Source: Strigomonas culicis
Lineage: Eukaryota; Euglenozoa; Kinetoplastea; Trypanosomatida; Trypanosomatidae
Direction: 5' to 3'
DNA length: 64,000 nt
Assembly (NCBI GenBank): GCA_000482145.1
Contig: AUXH01000022.1
Span: 1 to 64,000 of the forward strand
The notes beneath the pieces were generated by a model, which had not been told where the DNA came from, did no database searches, and saw nothing but the letters and a program-made list of their open reading frames with translations. Position 1 is the stretch's first letter. The number at the start of each line of letters is the position of its first letter. The position numbers and the translations under genes are program-made. Shown piece by piece: positions 35,828-44,951 of the stretch.

Positions 35828-36934
35828 TCAGTCAAAGTTCGCCCGGCGGCCAATGGCAAGTGTCGCCACTGTGAGAGCCAGTGTGACGACGGCATATGCG
35901 TAAGCCATCCACAGCCGACCCTCCGCGTAGAAGTTATTGATTTCGTTCACATAGGACGATTTGGTTGAGAGCGCCGCACAGATGCCGTTCTCCACAATCC
36001 AGTACCACTCATTCCATGGCCGGTGGGCGGCGTAGTTGTCCATGAACGCATCCAGGAAGGACGCCACCACATTGGCCAGCAACGTGCCGAGCGGGAACTG
36101 CCTCCACTGCGCCCGTTTGTTCAAAAAGTAGGACAAGAGAAAGCGAACCACCGTGCCCGCGGGCGCCACCACCACCGCCTTCATGTACGTCGGCGTGATG
36201 GAGGGGATGCGCTGCTGCCCCATGCGCACCTGCAGCGCGACGGGGACCGCCAGCGCCGCGCAGACCGACGCGACCAGAAACACATAGTCGACCGTCACGT
36301 ACAGCCGCTTGTGCCGCGCCTTGAGGATATCGCCGTCGGGGCCTGGGCGGCCCTCCGCCGGCGCGGCAGCCCCCTCCACGCGCCGCACCAGCGCCGCCAG
36401 CCAGCCGTGCACGAGCCGTCCCGCGTCGCGGCCGAGCACGCAGAACACAAACGGCATCGTGAGGCCCGAGATGAGCTCCGCGAAGGCGCCGGCGGCCGAC
36501 GTCTTGTTCACCACGTCCACCACCCAGCTGCTGAAGGTGGTGAAGGTGCCGCAGAAGCCCACCGCGATGGCGCGCGTCAGCAACGGCATCTTAGACTCCC
36601 GCGGCAGCAGCGCGTTAAAAAAGCTAATCGCAAAAGACCCGACGCAGTTGGGGCCGAAGTACTCGTACGTGTCCAAGAACGGGATCGACTGGAACCGGCC
36701 GTGTAGGGCGAAGCGGCATGCGTTGCCGGCGACGCCCCAGCTCGCCACGATGAGAACCGAGAGCAGCAGCGTCCAGTCACACTTGGCTCTGCACTCCTCC
36801 AGAAACGACGGCTCGGGGCACGCTTCTGGTGGCGGAGAAGAGGCAGACTGTTGTGCTTCACCACGCCCACGCTCCGAGCATACCTCCGGAGCGGATGATG
36901 ACTGATTGTTTTTGTGAAATGGTTCGTGATTCAT
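35828..36934 (-). CDS. Duplicated CrcB/FEX-type fluoride exporter
   Basis: 368-aa membrane protein with two CrcB/Fluc halves fused in one chain, the eukaryotic FEX layout; it exports fluoride across the plasma membrane. The first half, after a hydrophilic N-terminus of about 60 residues, contains NCVGSFAISFFNALL and the signature GFCGTFTTFSSW. The second half has LLANVVASFLDAF and the degenerate counterpart NGICAALSTKSSYVNEI, in which the GxxTTFS motif has become ALSTKSS. The halves are separated by a hydrophilic loop (EGAAAPAEGRPGPDGD). ATG 36934 is chosen; the frame extends 27 codons further through the CTCTCTCTCT tract that marks the splice acceptor. Sits between PP1 and RPB1. Confidence 0.88.
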   Translation of the reverse strand: MNHEPFHKNNQSSSAPEVCSERGRGEAQQSASSPPPEACPEPSFLEECRAKCDWTLLLSVLIVASWGVAGNACRFALHGRFQSIPFLDTYEYFGPNCVGSFAISFFNALLPRESKMPLLTRAIAVGFCGTFTTFSSWVVDVVNKTSAAGAFAELISGLTMPFVFCVLGRDAGRLVHGWLAALVRRVEGAAAPAEGRPGPDGDILKARHKRLYVTVDYVFLVASVCAALAVPVALQVRMGQQRIPSITPTYMKAVVVAPAGTVVRFLLSYFLNKRAQWRQFPLGTLLANVVASFLDAFMDNYAAHRPWNEWYWIVENGICAALSTKSSYVNEINNFYAEGRLWMAYAYAVVTLALTVATLAIGRRANFD

Positions 36935-37337
36935 CTTCCAATGACGTGACGCAACGTAACAGGAAAAAGAGAGAGAGAGAGAAAGACAGAAAAAGATACG
37001 GAAACGTCCACACATCCGGAAAGATGCTTACAGTGCGTAAAGGCTACACAGAACAAGTGCAATAAACATACATCTTCAATAACACAAAAAAAAAGGCCAA
37101 AGTAGTTGTGCTTATACGGTCTATTACAATCGCTCTTAGGAACCAATAAAAAACGTCTAAAAAGAAGCAACATATACAATACTATAAGGGTGTGGTTTTG
37201 TACATGCTCCGCGGCATACACGCATGAGAGAATCGATTAAAAAAAAAAAGAGACAACACAAGATGCACAAATTTGTTTCGTTGGCTTTACACGGCAGCTC
37301 CAGAACTGAGTACCTCGGCGACCACCAGGCCCGCGGC
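36935..37337 (-). promoter_or_regulatory. Intergenic spacer with splice tract for fluoride exporter
   Basis: On the minus strand a CT-rich tract (RC of 36962-37000, with CTCTCTCTCTCT) lies 30-65 bases upstream of the ATG at 36934. The closest AG directly precedes the ATG. The remainder to 37337 is A/T-rich with an A-run at 37239-37248. No gene seen. Confidence 0.55.
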
Positions 37338-38372
37338 CTAGTAGAAGATGGTCACGTCATACGTCGGCCGGATCTGGATGATGCTGCAGCGCAGCTCCGC
37401 GTCGACGGAGAGGAACGCGCCGGCGTTGTTGAACTCGCCGCAGTAGTTCGGCGCGGAGAAGACCGTCACTAATTTGCGCTTCGCGTAGAAGAGGTATCCC
37501 TCGTCGACGACCTGGTGCGCGCGGCAGATGAGGTCGAGGTCGAACGTCTTGGTGATGTGGTTCACGACGTCCTCGCCGAAGGTCCACGACACGCCGCGGT
37601 CGTTCTCGCCCCACCCCGCCTGGCCCGCCTCGCCGGGGTCCGACCACAGCAAGTCGCACACGAGCCCGCTGTCGGGGACGTCCGTCGGGCGCAGGATGCG
37701 GCGGATCTGATCGAGGTTGCGCAGCTCGGGGCTCAGCCCGCCGTGCATGCACAGGATGCGCTCGTCGACGAGGCCGGCCACCGGCATGCAGTTGAACGTG
37801 TCGGTGAACAGCTTCCACAGCTTGACGCTGTAGCGCCGCTTGCACTCGTCGAAGAAGCCGTAGATGCGGTTGATGCTGCTCGTCTCGTGGTTGCCGCGGA
37901 GCATGAAAAAGTTGTCCGGGAACCGGAGCTTGTACGCCATCAGCAGGCACACCGTCTCTAAGGACTGGTCGCCCCGGTCCACGTAGTCGCCTAGGAAAAT
38001 GTAGTTGCTCTCGGGCGGGTAGCCGCCCAGCTCGAACAGCCGCAGCAGGTCGTGGTACTGCCCGTGCACGTCCCCGCACAGCTTCACCGGCGCCTCGATC
38101 TCCACCAGCATCGGCTGCGACATGAAGAGCTTGCGCGTCTCCATCACGAGGTGCACCACCTCCGCCTCCGTCACGTCGCTGAGGCCGCCGGCGGCCCCCT
38201 CGCCGCCGCGCCACGCGAAGCGCGTGCCGCCGGCCACTGCCGCCTGGTGCGCCTCCAGCCGCGACTGCCGGGCGTAGGAGGCCGAGGACGGGCCGCTCTC
38301 ATCCACCGCAGCCGTGTTGTGCTTCGGGCTCAGCAGGAGTTTGCGAATCACTTCATCCAGATCAACGCCCAT
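37338..38372 (-). CDS. Serine/threonine protein phosphatase PP1 catalytic subunit
   Basis: PPP-family metallophosphatase, 344 aa. All metal and catalytic motifs are intact: [70 protein letters not shown] and [14 protein letters not shown]. The PP1 class is shown by [23 protein letters not shown] and ICRAHQVV. Compared with mammalian PP1 there is a roughly 45-residue N-terminal insertion rich in Ala/Gly/Ser between the first helix ([11 protein letters not shown]) and the catalytic core, and the C-terminal tail is very short ([10 protein letters not shown]). The tail therefore lacks the TPPR phosphorylation site. Target specificity would come from regulatory subunits not in this window. Confidence 0.94.
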   Translation of the reverse strand: MGVDLDEVIRKLLLSPKHNTAAVDESGPSSASYARQSRLEAHQAAVAGGTRFAWRGGEGAAGGLSDVTEAEVVHLVMETRKLFMSQPMLVEIEAPVKLCGDVHGQYHDLLRLFELGGYPPESNYIFLGDYVDRGDQSLETVCLLMAYKLRFPDNFFMLRGNHETSSINRIYGFFDECKRRYSVKLWKLFTDTFNCMPVAGLVDERILCMHGGLSPELRNLDQIRRILRPTDVPDSGLVCDLLWSDPGEAGQAGWGENDRGVSWTFGEDVVNHITKTFDLDLICRAHQVVDEGYLFYAKRKLVTVFSAPNYCGEFNNAGAFLSVDAELRCSIIQIRPTYDVTIFY

Positions 38373-38849
38373 TGTGGATAGGCTAGATCAGAATTTAAAA
38401 AAAAAGAAAAAAAACTGTAGTAGACTGAAGTAGATAGAACAAAAAGATAGAGAAAGAGTGTGGCATGTAATTTCAATGTAAAAAAACAGAGAGGAAAGGA
38501 CCAACGAAGACATAAACATGCAGACACGCAAAGCAAAGAGAATGACAATCGTAGTAAAGATTCATCACCCCAGTAAAAAAAAAGGAAAAAGGAGGAACCA
38601 ATATGACATTTCATTATTCTTGTGTTATTTTTACGAAGTACACACACGTCTGAAATGAGGACTAGAAGAAGAGAAAAAAGTGCATTACAACAAAGTTTTT
38701 GAAGATGAAGAAAATAATTGTTTTAGTATGTAGTCCTTAAGAAAAAAAAAGAAGAAACAATTGCTTTATGATGAATAAATGAAGAGAAGGGCGAAGTACA
38801 AAGTGGTACCATATCGCGCCTGCTCTCTCGATCGTTCTCTCTTATCACC
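38373..38849 (-). other. Intergenic spacer
   Basis: 477 bases of A/T-rich sequence with several A-runs on plus (38398-38414 region, 38576-38583). No gene recognised. Confidence 0.45.
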
Positions 38850-40541
38850 TTAAATCCCTAATACTGTACTGTAGATGCTGGCGCCGGTACCAAACACCAG
38901 CCCAATGACGCCACAAATCAGCAGCAAGTAGGTAAACACGTAAATGAACCACCCCACTTCTCGGATGGTAAAATGGCCGGCATACATATAAAACAGCGCG
39001 GGGAAGATGAAGGCTAAAAACCCGCCGCTGATGGAGCCCGCGAAGCTGAAAACAATTTTGATGGTGGGAATAAACAAGCCAAGGATCAGCTTGACAACCG
39101 CCAGGAGCAGCACAACGATGAGATGCTTCCAGAAGGGGATGTTGTCCACAAAGAGCACATCGTCCTCCTCCATCTCCTCCAGCTCCTCCTTCTCCTCGTC
39201 CCCCTCCGCATCCGCTAGTGCGGAGAGCTTCTGGGGATCCGCGTCCATACAGTGGTGCTCCTCCCTCGCGGCGCTGCGGTTCTCCATCACCGCCTCGCGG
39301 CTCGTCTCGGCGTGGGAAGAAATGCGCTTGGCGGGCTCCACCGCGTGCATCTCCTCGTGGCTGCCCAGCGCCGGGCCGCTCCGCCGCTCGAGCTCGCCGC
39401 CGCGCCGGTAGTGCCTCCGGCCGTACTTCTTCTGCCACCCGATCACGTAGTAGATGGTGTTGCGCGACGCGATGCTGAGCAGCGCGTAGGACACGCACAG
39501 CTTCACCATCACGCCCACGTACGCCAGCATCAGCGCCCCCTCCGACAGCGGGTTGTACATGAGCAGGATCGAGCTGCTGGACAGCTTCTCGCTGCCAAAG
39601 TCGAAGTAGCCGAAGATGGAGACGAGCACGTACAGGCTGCCGCAGATGAGCATGCCGATCGTCGACGCGTACGTGTAGTTGCGCACGGTGCGGACCTCCG
39701 GCCGCATGTCCCAGTACACCTCCAGCGCGTTCACCTGGCAAATGTAGGCGAAGAAGAAGGTGCCCATCGCAGTCGTCGCGGTGTTCCCGGTGCGGAACAT
39801 GTAGACGTACGACCCCGTCATATCGTCCGCGGAGCCGGACAGCCGCACGTTGTGGACGTTCTTCTTGAAGCCGTTCATGCCACTGTGCACGATGATGACC
39901 ATGACGAAGTAGGTCATGAAGGCGACCGCGAACATGGACGCGTAGCGCAGCGTGTCGACGTGCTTGGGGATGACCAGCGGCAGCATGATGCACAGCCACA
40001 CCAGACTCACCAGCAGGCGGTTGCCCGCGGTCGACTGGAAGTAGCCAATGGCCGTATTGTTGGGGTTCCGCTTGTACGACTCATCGAAGATGGGCGACAG
40101 GCAGTTGCCGATGCTGATCACGTAGCCGATGCACGCACCGAAGGCGTAGAACCAGCGGATAAAGGCCACCCAGTACGAGAAGGCGCCCTTGGCCTGGGGG
40201 AACAGGCAGCGCGCCATGGCCTCGAAGGAGCGGGCCTTGGTCCGGCCGGCGACCACGGCCAGCAGGTGCATGGAGAAGATGGAGAAGAAGGTGATGATGA
40301 CGAGGTAGATCATGGCCATGCCCAGGCCGCACGTGTTGGAGCTGCTCGGCAGCCCGAGGATGCCGGCGCCGAGCGATCCGCTGGCCAGACTGAAGGAGCT
40401 GGAGAGGACACCGCCGGGGGGGAACACGCGGTAAATGAAGCGCTGGATGCAGCGGATAGGCGCGAACCCACCCTTCCTGCGGTGGCCGATAGCATCGTCG
40501 CTGCCGTCCACAAAGAGCGGCTCGTTCCTCGCGTCCGCCAT
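38850..40541 (-). CDS. Amino acid transporter, AAAP family
   Basis: Polytopic membrane permease of the amino acid/auxin permease family, 563 aa, with about 11 hydrophobic segments. The hydrophilic N-terminus (about 1-50) is followed by the family signature at the first membrane span, SFSLASGSLGAGILGLPSSS. Later spans include IYLVIITFFSIFSMHLLAVV, FAYICQVNALEVYWDM and MLICGSLYVLVSIFGYFDFG. A large cytosolic loop (about 400-485) before the last spans is charged and contains the acidic stretch DEEKEELEEMEEDD. ATG 40541 (MADARNEP) is chosen; the longer frame runs through a TG-rich repeat in the spacer. The substrate cannot be read from the sequence. Trypanosomatids typically carry tandem copies of such transporters, but only one is present here. 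Confidence 0.9.
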   Translation of the reverse strand: MADARNEPLFVDGSDDAIGHRRKGGFAPIRCIQRFIYRVFPPGGVLSSSFSLASGSLGAGILGLPSSSNTCGLGMAMIYLVIITFFSIFSMHLLAVVAGRTKARSFEAMARCLFPQAKGAFSYWVAFIRWFYAFGACIGYVISIGNCLSPIFDESYKRNPNNTAIGYFQSTAGNRLLVSLVWLCIMLPLVIPKHVDTLRYASMFAVAFMTYFVMVIIVHSGMNGFKKNVHNVRLSGSADDMTGSYVYMFRTGNTATTAMGTFFFAYICQVNALEVYWDMRPEVRTVRNYTYASTIGMLICGSLYVLVSIFGYFDFGSEKLSSSSILLMYNPLSEGALMLAYVGVMVKLCVSYALLSIASRNTIYYVIGWQKKYGRRHYRRGGELERRSGPALGSHEEMHAVEPAKRISSHAETSREAVMENRSAAREEHHCMDADPQKLSALADAEGDEEKEELEEMEEDDVLFVDNIPFWKHLIVVLLLAVVKLILGLFIPTIKIVFSFAGSISGGFLAFIFPALFYMYAGHFTIREVGWFIYVFTYLLLICGVIGLVFGTGASIYSTVLGI

Positions 40542-40900
40542 TATTTCACTCCGTTTTGAAATGTGTGTAAAGAATTGTGTGTGTGTGTGTGTGCGTTTTT
40601 GTGTGCAGTACCCTGTAAGCCTACTGCTTACGAGGAGAATGAACTGTAGTAGATGCTCTACTCTATGGGGAAGCCAAAAAGATGGGTCCAGAAGAACAAA
40701 CATAGTATGGAGTCACTTCGATCCACACAGTTGCTGTCAGACAAAAAACTAGTTTGGGGACTTTCAATTCTCTTTCTTTCATTGCACGTCCTTATGTTTG
40801 ATGAATACAATGTATACAACACGATATGGGATCAACAAAACTGGTAACAGTAAAGAAAAAAACGGAGACAAAAAAAAAAACGTTCGGACGCCAATGGGAT
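40542..40900 (-). other. Intergenic spacer with TG repeat
   Basis: Contains a short (TG)n tract on plus at about 40577-40592 immediately upstream of the transporter gene, so (CA)n on its transcript. The rest is A/T-rich. No gene seen. Confidence 0.5.
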
Positions 40901-42526
40901 TTATTCCTGTTTGTTCTGATACTTCTCCTCCTTGTAAAACGCCCGCCCTCTCTCAAAGTGGGGCGGCATCCACTCATTCATGGTGACGGCGGAGGTCAGG
41001 TTGGGGTTCCGCGTGCCGCGGCCCACCGCCATCCGCGCGCACTCGACGAGCGCCGACACGACGGACGGGTACGACGGGTTCATGTGCAGCAGCTCGTACA
41101 CACTGAGTCCTCTGCGGACGGCGAGCGACACAACCTCGACGACGCTGCCGGCGTGCGCGCCCATCGCGCGCACGCCCAGCACCTTCTTCTGCCGGTCGTT
41201 CGACACGAGCAGCTTCACGAAGCCGTTGGTGGAGCCCGCGATGATGCCGCGGGTCGTGTTGTCGTAGTTGAACTTGACCACGATGTAGCCAATGTGCTCG
41301 CGCCGGCACTCCTTCTCGCTGAGGCCGATACTGGCCACCTCGTCCTCGAAGAACCAGCTCTTGCTAAGGTTGTTGATCGGCGCGACGTCGAGCGACTGCC
41401 GCGGGGTCGCCCCGTACATGTCCTGCAGCGCGATGCGCGCGGCCGCCTGCGCCATCGGCACCGTCGGCGCGTCCCGCGTCGCGTCGCCGACGCAGTAAAT
41501 GTGGTCGTACGGCAGGCAGCGGCGGTACGCGTCGGTGTCGATGTAGCCGTCACGCAGGTGCATCCTCGTGTTCTCCAGCCCCAGGCCGCTGTAGTTGGGC
41601 CGGCGCCCGATTGTCACGAGCGCGCGGTCGACGATGAAGGACTCCACAGCGCCGTCCTTGGCGCTCTGGATGGAGTACTGGCAGCAGCCGACGCCCGTGT
41701 CGGGGTCCTCAAACGTCTCCAGGTTGAAGAGGTGGCAGTCGTGGTGGATCGTCACGCCGCGCGCCGCCAGCGAGTCCTGCACCGCCATGGAGATGTCCGC
41801 GTCCTCGCGCGGCAGGATGTGCTTCGCCTTGTCGATGACGTACACCTTCGTCTTGCCCAGGTTCGCCAGCATCGACGCGAACTCGCAGCCCATCGCGCCG
41901 GCGCCGATGATGACCATGCTCTTCGGGACCGGCAGCCGGAACATGTCGTCCGAGTTCGTGATGTACTTGTGGTCGCACGGATACAGCGGGTGGTCGCGCG
42001 GCTTGGACCCCGTCGCTATGATGAAGTAGTCCGCGGACAGCGTCCGGTACTCCGCGTTGTCGCTGTGGATATCCACCTCGCGCGAGTTCGCGAAGCTCGC
42101 CGTCCCCTGTATGCGCTGGATCCCGGCCGCCTCGACCGCATCGATTAGGTGCTCCTCCTTCGTCGCGCTGGCGTTGTACAGCGCCTTGAGGATGCGCTCG
42201 CCGTCGATCATGTCCGCGGTGGGCAGCTGCAGCTGCGCAGGGTCCGTGAAGCGGCTCAGCATGCCCTTGTTGCTGACCGTCGAGGCCAGCTTGGAGATCT
42301 CCCACAGCGTCTTGGAGGGCAGCGTCCCGAGCCACACGTCGTTGCCGCCCGTGCGCTCGGACCGCTCCACCATGCACACCTTCTTTCCGAACGAAACAGC
42401 GCGCATCGCCGCCGACAGGCCCCCCGGGCCGCTACCGATCACGCACACGTCGAAGTGGGGGTACCGATCCGCGCGCCGCAGCACCGGGATCGGCAGGTTG
42501 AAAACAGAAAGAGTGCGTCGAAGCAT
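40901..42526 (-). CDS. Dihydrolipoamide-dehydrogenase-like flavoprotein lacking the active-site disulfide (A)
   Basis: 541-aa member of the pyridine nucleotide-disulfide oxidoreductase family. FAD-binding GSGPGG (31-36), NAD-binding IIGAGAMGCEFASML and the C-terminal dimerisation domain are present. N-terminus MLRRTLSVFNLPIPVLRRADR could be a mitochondrial presequence. The redox-active CxxxxC is gone: the GGTCLNVGCIPSK motif of the enzyme reads GGNDVWLGTLPSK, with Asp63 and Thr68 replacing the two cysteines. The catalytic His-Glu pair at the C-terminus (HPTxSE) reads NPSYPS. It therefore cannot perform lipoamide or disulfide chemistry, but may still bind FAD and NAD. Next to a second such gene. 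Sequence is otherwise intact and in frame, so it is not a pseudogene. Confidence 0.9.
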   Translation of the reverse strand: MLRRTLSVFNLPIPVLRRADRYPHFDVCVIGSGPGGLSAAMRAVSFGKKVCMVERSERTGGNDVWLGTLPSKTLWEISKLASTVSNKGMLSRFTDPAQLQLPTADMIDGERILKALYNASATKEEHLIDAVEAAGIQRIQGTASFANSREVDIHSDNAEYRTLSADYFIIATGSKPRDHPLYPCDHKYITNSDDMFRLPVPKSMVIIGAGAMGCEFASMLANLGKTKVYVIDKAKHILPREDADISMAVQDSLAARGVTIHHDCHLFNLETFEDPDTGVGCCQYSIQSAKDGAVESFIVDRALVTIGRRPNYSGLGLENTRMHLRDGYIDTDAYRRCLPYDHIYCVGDATRDAPTVPMAQAAARIALQDMYGATPRQSLDVAPINNLSKSWFFEDEVASIGLSEKECRREHIGYIVVKFNYDNTTRGIIAGSTNGFVKLLVSNDRQKKVLGVRAMGAHAGSVVEVVSLAVRRGLSVYELLHMNPSYPSVVSALVECARMAVGRGTRNPNLTSAVTMNEWMPPHFERGRAFYKEEKYQNKQE

Positions 42527-42827
42527 TCAAAAGGGAAAAAAAAATAGGCTAAAGGAAAAGAAAAAAAAGGTGTTGAATGAAAACAAAACGGTGTATCGAA
42601 TTATAAACGATATGGATCCTGAGATCAACGTTTACAGCTATGATTATCGGTCGTGCTAGGGGAATAAGAGAGGGAAGATGGAAAAATATAGCTTAGCTTT
42701 ACACCGGTACTGCGGCACAAACAAACAAAAAGGAAAAGCAATTACCATTGACTCCATGCACAGGCATCTTCACTCGAAAATACTATGGAACATTGTGTAT
42801 TAATTAGTAGGAGAAAAAAACGTTATA
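42527..42827 (-). other. Intergenic spacer between the two flavoprotein genes
   Basis: A/T-rich, 301 bases. The minus strand has a T/C-rich stretch (RC of 42533-42570) close to the start of flavoprotein A. No gene. Confidence 0.5.
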
Positions 42828-44951
42828 TTACCCCCTAAAAAACATGCCGGGGCGAATATCCGTGGAAGAAGTAGGCTTTCTAAGCTGCGGTGAGTCCGTT
42901 GCGGTTCCCTCACCCTCCATTTCCTTCTTCAGCTTTGCTTTCCGCATAATCTCCATCTGTGCTGCCAGACGGTCCTCCTCCTCCTGTTGCAGCTTTGCTG
43001 CGGCCACTGCCGCTGCTGCCTGCTCCTCCTCGTCCCGCTTCGCGGCCGCCACCTTTTCGGCTGCTGCCTGGGCCTCCTTTTCCAGCTGCGCCTCGGCGGC
43101 CGACGCGGCCGCCACCGCCGCGCGGGCCTGCGCCGCCGCCGCCCGATCCCGCTCCTCCGCGAGCATCTGCCGCTGCCGCTCAGCCGCCGCCTCCTCGCCG
43201 AGCTTGTCCAGGCGCGCCTGCGCCTCGGCGTGGCCCGTGTGGTCGCCCTGCGCCACCCGCATCGCGTCGTCGTACTTCCACCCGCTGGCGTTGTCGGCCA
43301 TCATCTCGTGGTCGACCTGCGGCGCGGGGTGGACCTGGCGCTCCGCAGTCTGGTAGCACATGCCGCGGCGGAAGTTGTCCGGCTCCCAGCGCGTCAGCTT
43401 GAGCGACTGGAAGCAGTTCGCCTTGAGCTCCGAGCGGCCCAGGATGACGCGCAGGCACTCTTGGAAGGCCTGCGAGATGGAGGGGTACGCCGTCAGCCGG
43501 TCCGCGAGGTCGAAGGCCGTCTGGCGGTTCTGGATGGCGAGGGAGCCCAGGTCCACCAGCGTGCTCGCGTCCATCCCGATGGCGCGGACGCCAAGGATGG
43601 TCATCTTGGGGTCGTCCGAGACGATAATCTTAATGAAGCCGTCCGTGTTGTCCGCAGCGACGGCGCGGCTCACGAGGTCGTAGCCGAAGGAGGCCGCCAC
43701 GTAGCCGATGTTGCGCTGGCGGCACGTGGCCTCGTTCAGCCCCACCGCCGCGACCGCCTTGATGAGGAAGGCGACAGACGACATGCTCTCCAACAGGTGC
43801 GGCACGGTGCGCACACCCTTCCCGTAGATGTTGTCAATCGCGATTTTGCCCTTCGCCTGCGCCATGCTCACCACGTGCATGTCGTCCGCCGCGTCGCCGA
43901 CCGCGTACGTGTTGTTGGAGTTCTCGCAGCGGCCGAACGCATCCACGAGCAGGCTGCCGTCTTTGGTGCGCAGTGTCGTGTTCTCCAGGCCGAGGCCCTT
44001 GTAGTTCGCCGCGCGGCCGAGGCAGAGCAGCGCGCGGTCGACGTGCAGTGTCTCCAGCTCCCGCGTCCTGCGGTTGAGGATCGTGTACTGCACGCCCTCG
44101 CGCCGGCCCTGGCTCCTCTCCGGCAGCTTGCGCATCTCCTCCTCCGTGGCGCGCCACGGCTGCAGGTCGTACAGGAAGGAGTTGTGGTGCACCACCACGC
44201 CCGCGCGCTCCAGCGCGTCCTGCACGCGCTGGACGACGTCCGGGTCCTCGTCGCGCAGGATGTGGTCCGACTTGTCGATGAGGTACACCTTCGTCTTGCC
44301 CAGCGCCCCGAAGATGCTCGCGAACTCGCAGCCGATGGTGCCCGCGCCGACGATGACCAGCGACTTGGGGATGGCCGTGTGCATGATCTCGTTCGACGTC
44401 ATCACGAGCGTGCCGTCCGCCTCCACGAACGGGTGCTTGCGCGGGCCCGAGCCGGTCGCGATGATGAAGTAGTCCGCCGTGATGCGCCGGTACTCCTTCG
44501 TGACGTGGTTGTGAAAGAGCACCTCCGAGTCGCTCGAGAAGGTGCCGAGGCCGTTCAGCAGGTCGATGCTGTTGGTCGCCTGGATGGCCGTCGTGATCTG
44601 TGCCTCGCGCGTCAGGCTGACCTCTCGTATCGACTCCCGCATCTTTTCCTCGTCTAGCTCGACGTACGTGTCGAGCGTCTCGCCGTAGATGCGCTTGGCC
44701 TGCGAGCCCTTCAGCTTGGAGTAGAGATTGCTAAACTCCCACATGGTCTGGGAGTACAGGGAGCCGTCCCACAGGTCGTACCCGCCCAGTCGCTTCTGCT
44801 CGATGAGGCACACCTTCTTCTTGTAATCCACAGCGCGGAGAGCGGCCGTGATCCCGGCCGGCCCGCCGCCGATGATGCACACGTCGTAGTGGGTCTTTTC
44901 GGCCACGGCCCTCCAAGTGTTAAAGGACAGAAAAAAGCTCCGACGGAACAT
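42828..44951 (-). CDS. Dihydrolipoamide-dehydrogenase-like flavoprotein lacking the active-site disulfide (B), with coiled-coil tail
   Basis: 707 aa; the only usable ATG is at 44951 (MFRRSFFLSFNTWRAV, presequence-like). FAD motif GGGPAG (28-33) and NAD motif IVGAGTIGCEFASIF are kept. The disulfide motif reads GGYDLWDGSLYSQ, with Asp59 and Ser64 in place of the cysteines, and the C-terminal HPTxSE reads YPSISQ. After the oxidoreductase fold (to about 500) comes a unique tail of about 170 residues, Ala/Glu/Arg-rich (EEAAAERQRQMLAEERDRAA and similar), predicted as a long charged alpha-helix or coiled coil. Paralog of A with the same catalytic losses plus an added tail. A structural or NAD/FAD-sensing role is a possibility, not a conclusion. 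Confidence 0.9.
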   Translation of the reverse strand: MFRRSFFLSFNTWRAVAEKTHYDVCIIGGGPAGITAALRAVDYKKKVCLIEQKRLGGYDLWDGSLYSQTMWEFSNLYSKLKGSQAKRIYGETLDTYVELDEEKMRESIREVSLTREAQITTAIQATNSIDLLNGLGTFSSDSEVLFHNHVTKEYRRITADYFIIATGSGPRKHPFVEADGTLVMTSNEIMHTAIPKSLVIVGAGTIGCEFASIFGALGKTKVYLIDKSDHILRDEDPDVVQRVQDALERAGVVVHHNSFLYDLQPWRATEEEMRKLPERSQGRREGVQYTILNRRTRELETLHVDRALLCLGRAANYKGLGLENTTLRTKDGSLLVDAFGRCENSNNTYAVGDAADDMHVVSMAQAKGKIAIDNIYGKGVRTVPHLLESMSSVAFLIKAVAAVGLNEATCRQRNIGYVAASFGYDLVSRAVAADNTDGFIKIIVSDDPKMTILGVRAIGMDASTLVDLGSLAIQNRQTAFDLADRLTAYPSISQAFQECLRVILGRSELKANCFQSLKLTRWEPDNFRRGMCYQTAERQVHPAPQVDHEMMADNASGWKYDDAMRVAQGDHTGHAEAQARLDKLGEEAAAERQRQMLAEERDRAAAAQARAAVAAASAAEAQLEKEAQAAAEKVAAAKRDEEEQAAAAVAAAKLQQEEEDRLAAQMEIMRKAKLKKEMEGEGTATDSPQLRKPTSSTDIRPGMFFRG

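Noticed and set aside
40901..44951. Flavoproteins A and B as decaying pseudogenes
   Set aside because: Both are full length and in frame, with intact nucleotide-binding motifs and normal codon usage; only catalytic residues are replaced.
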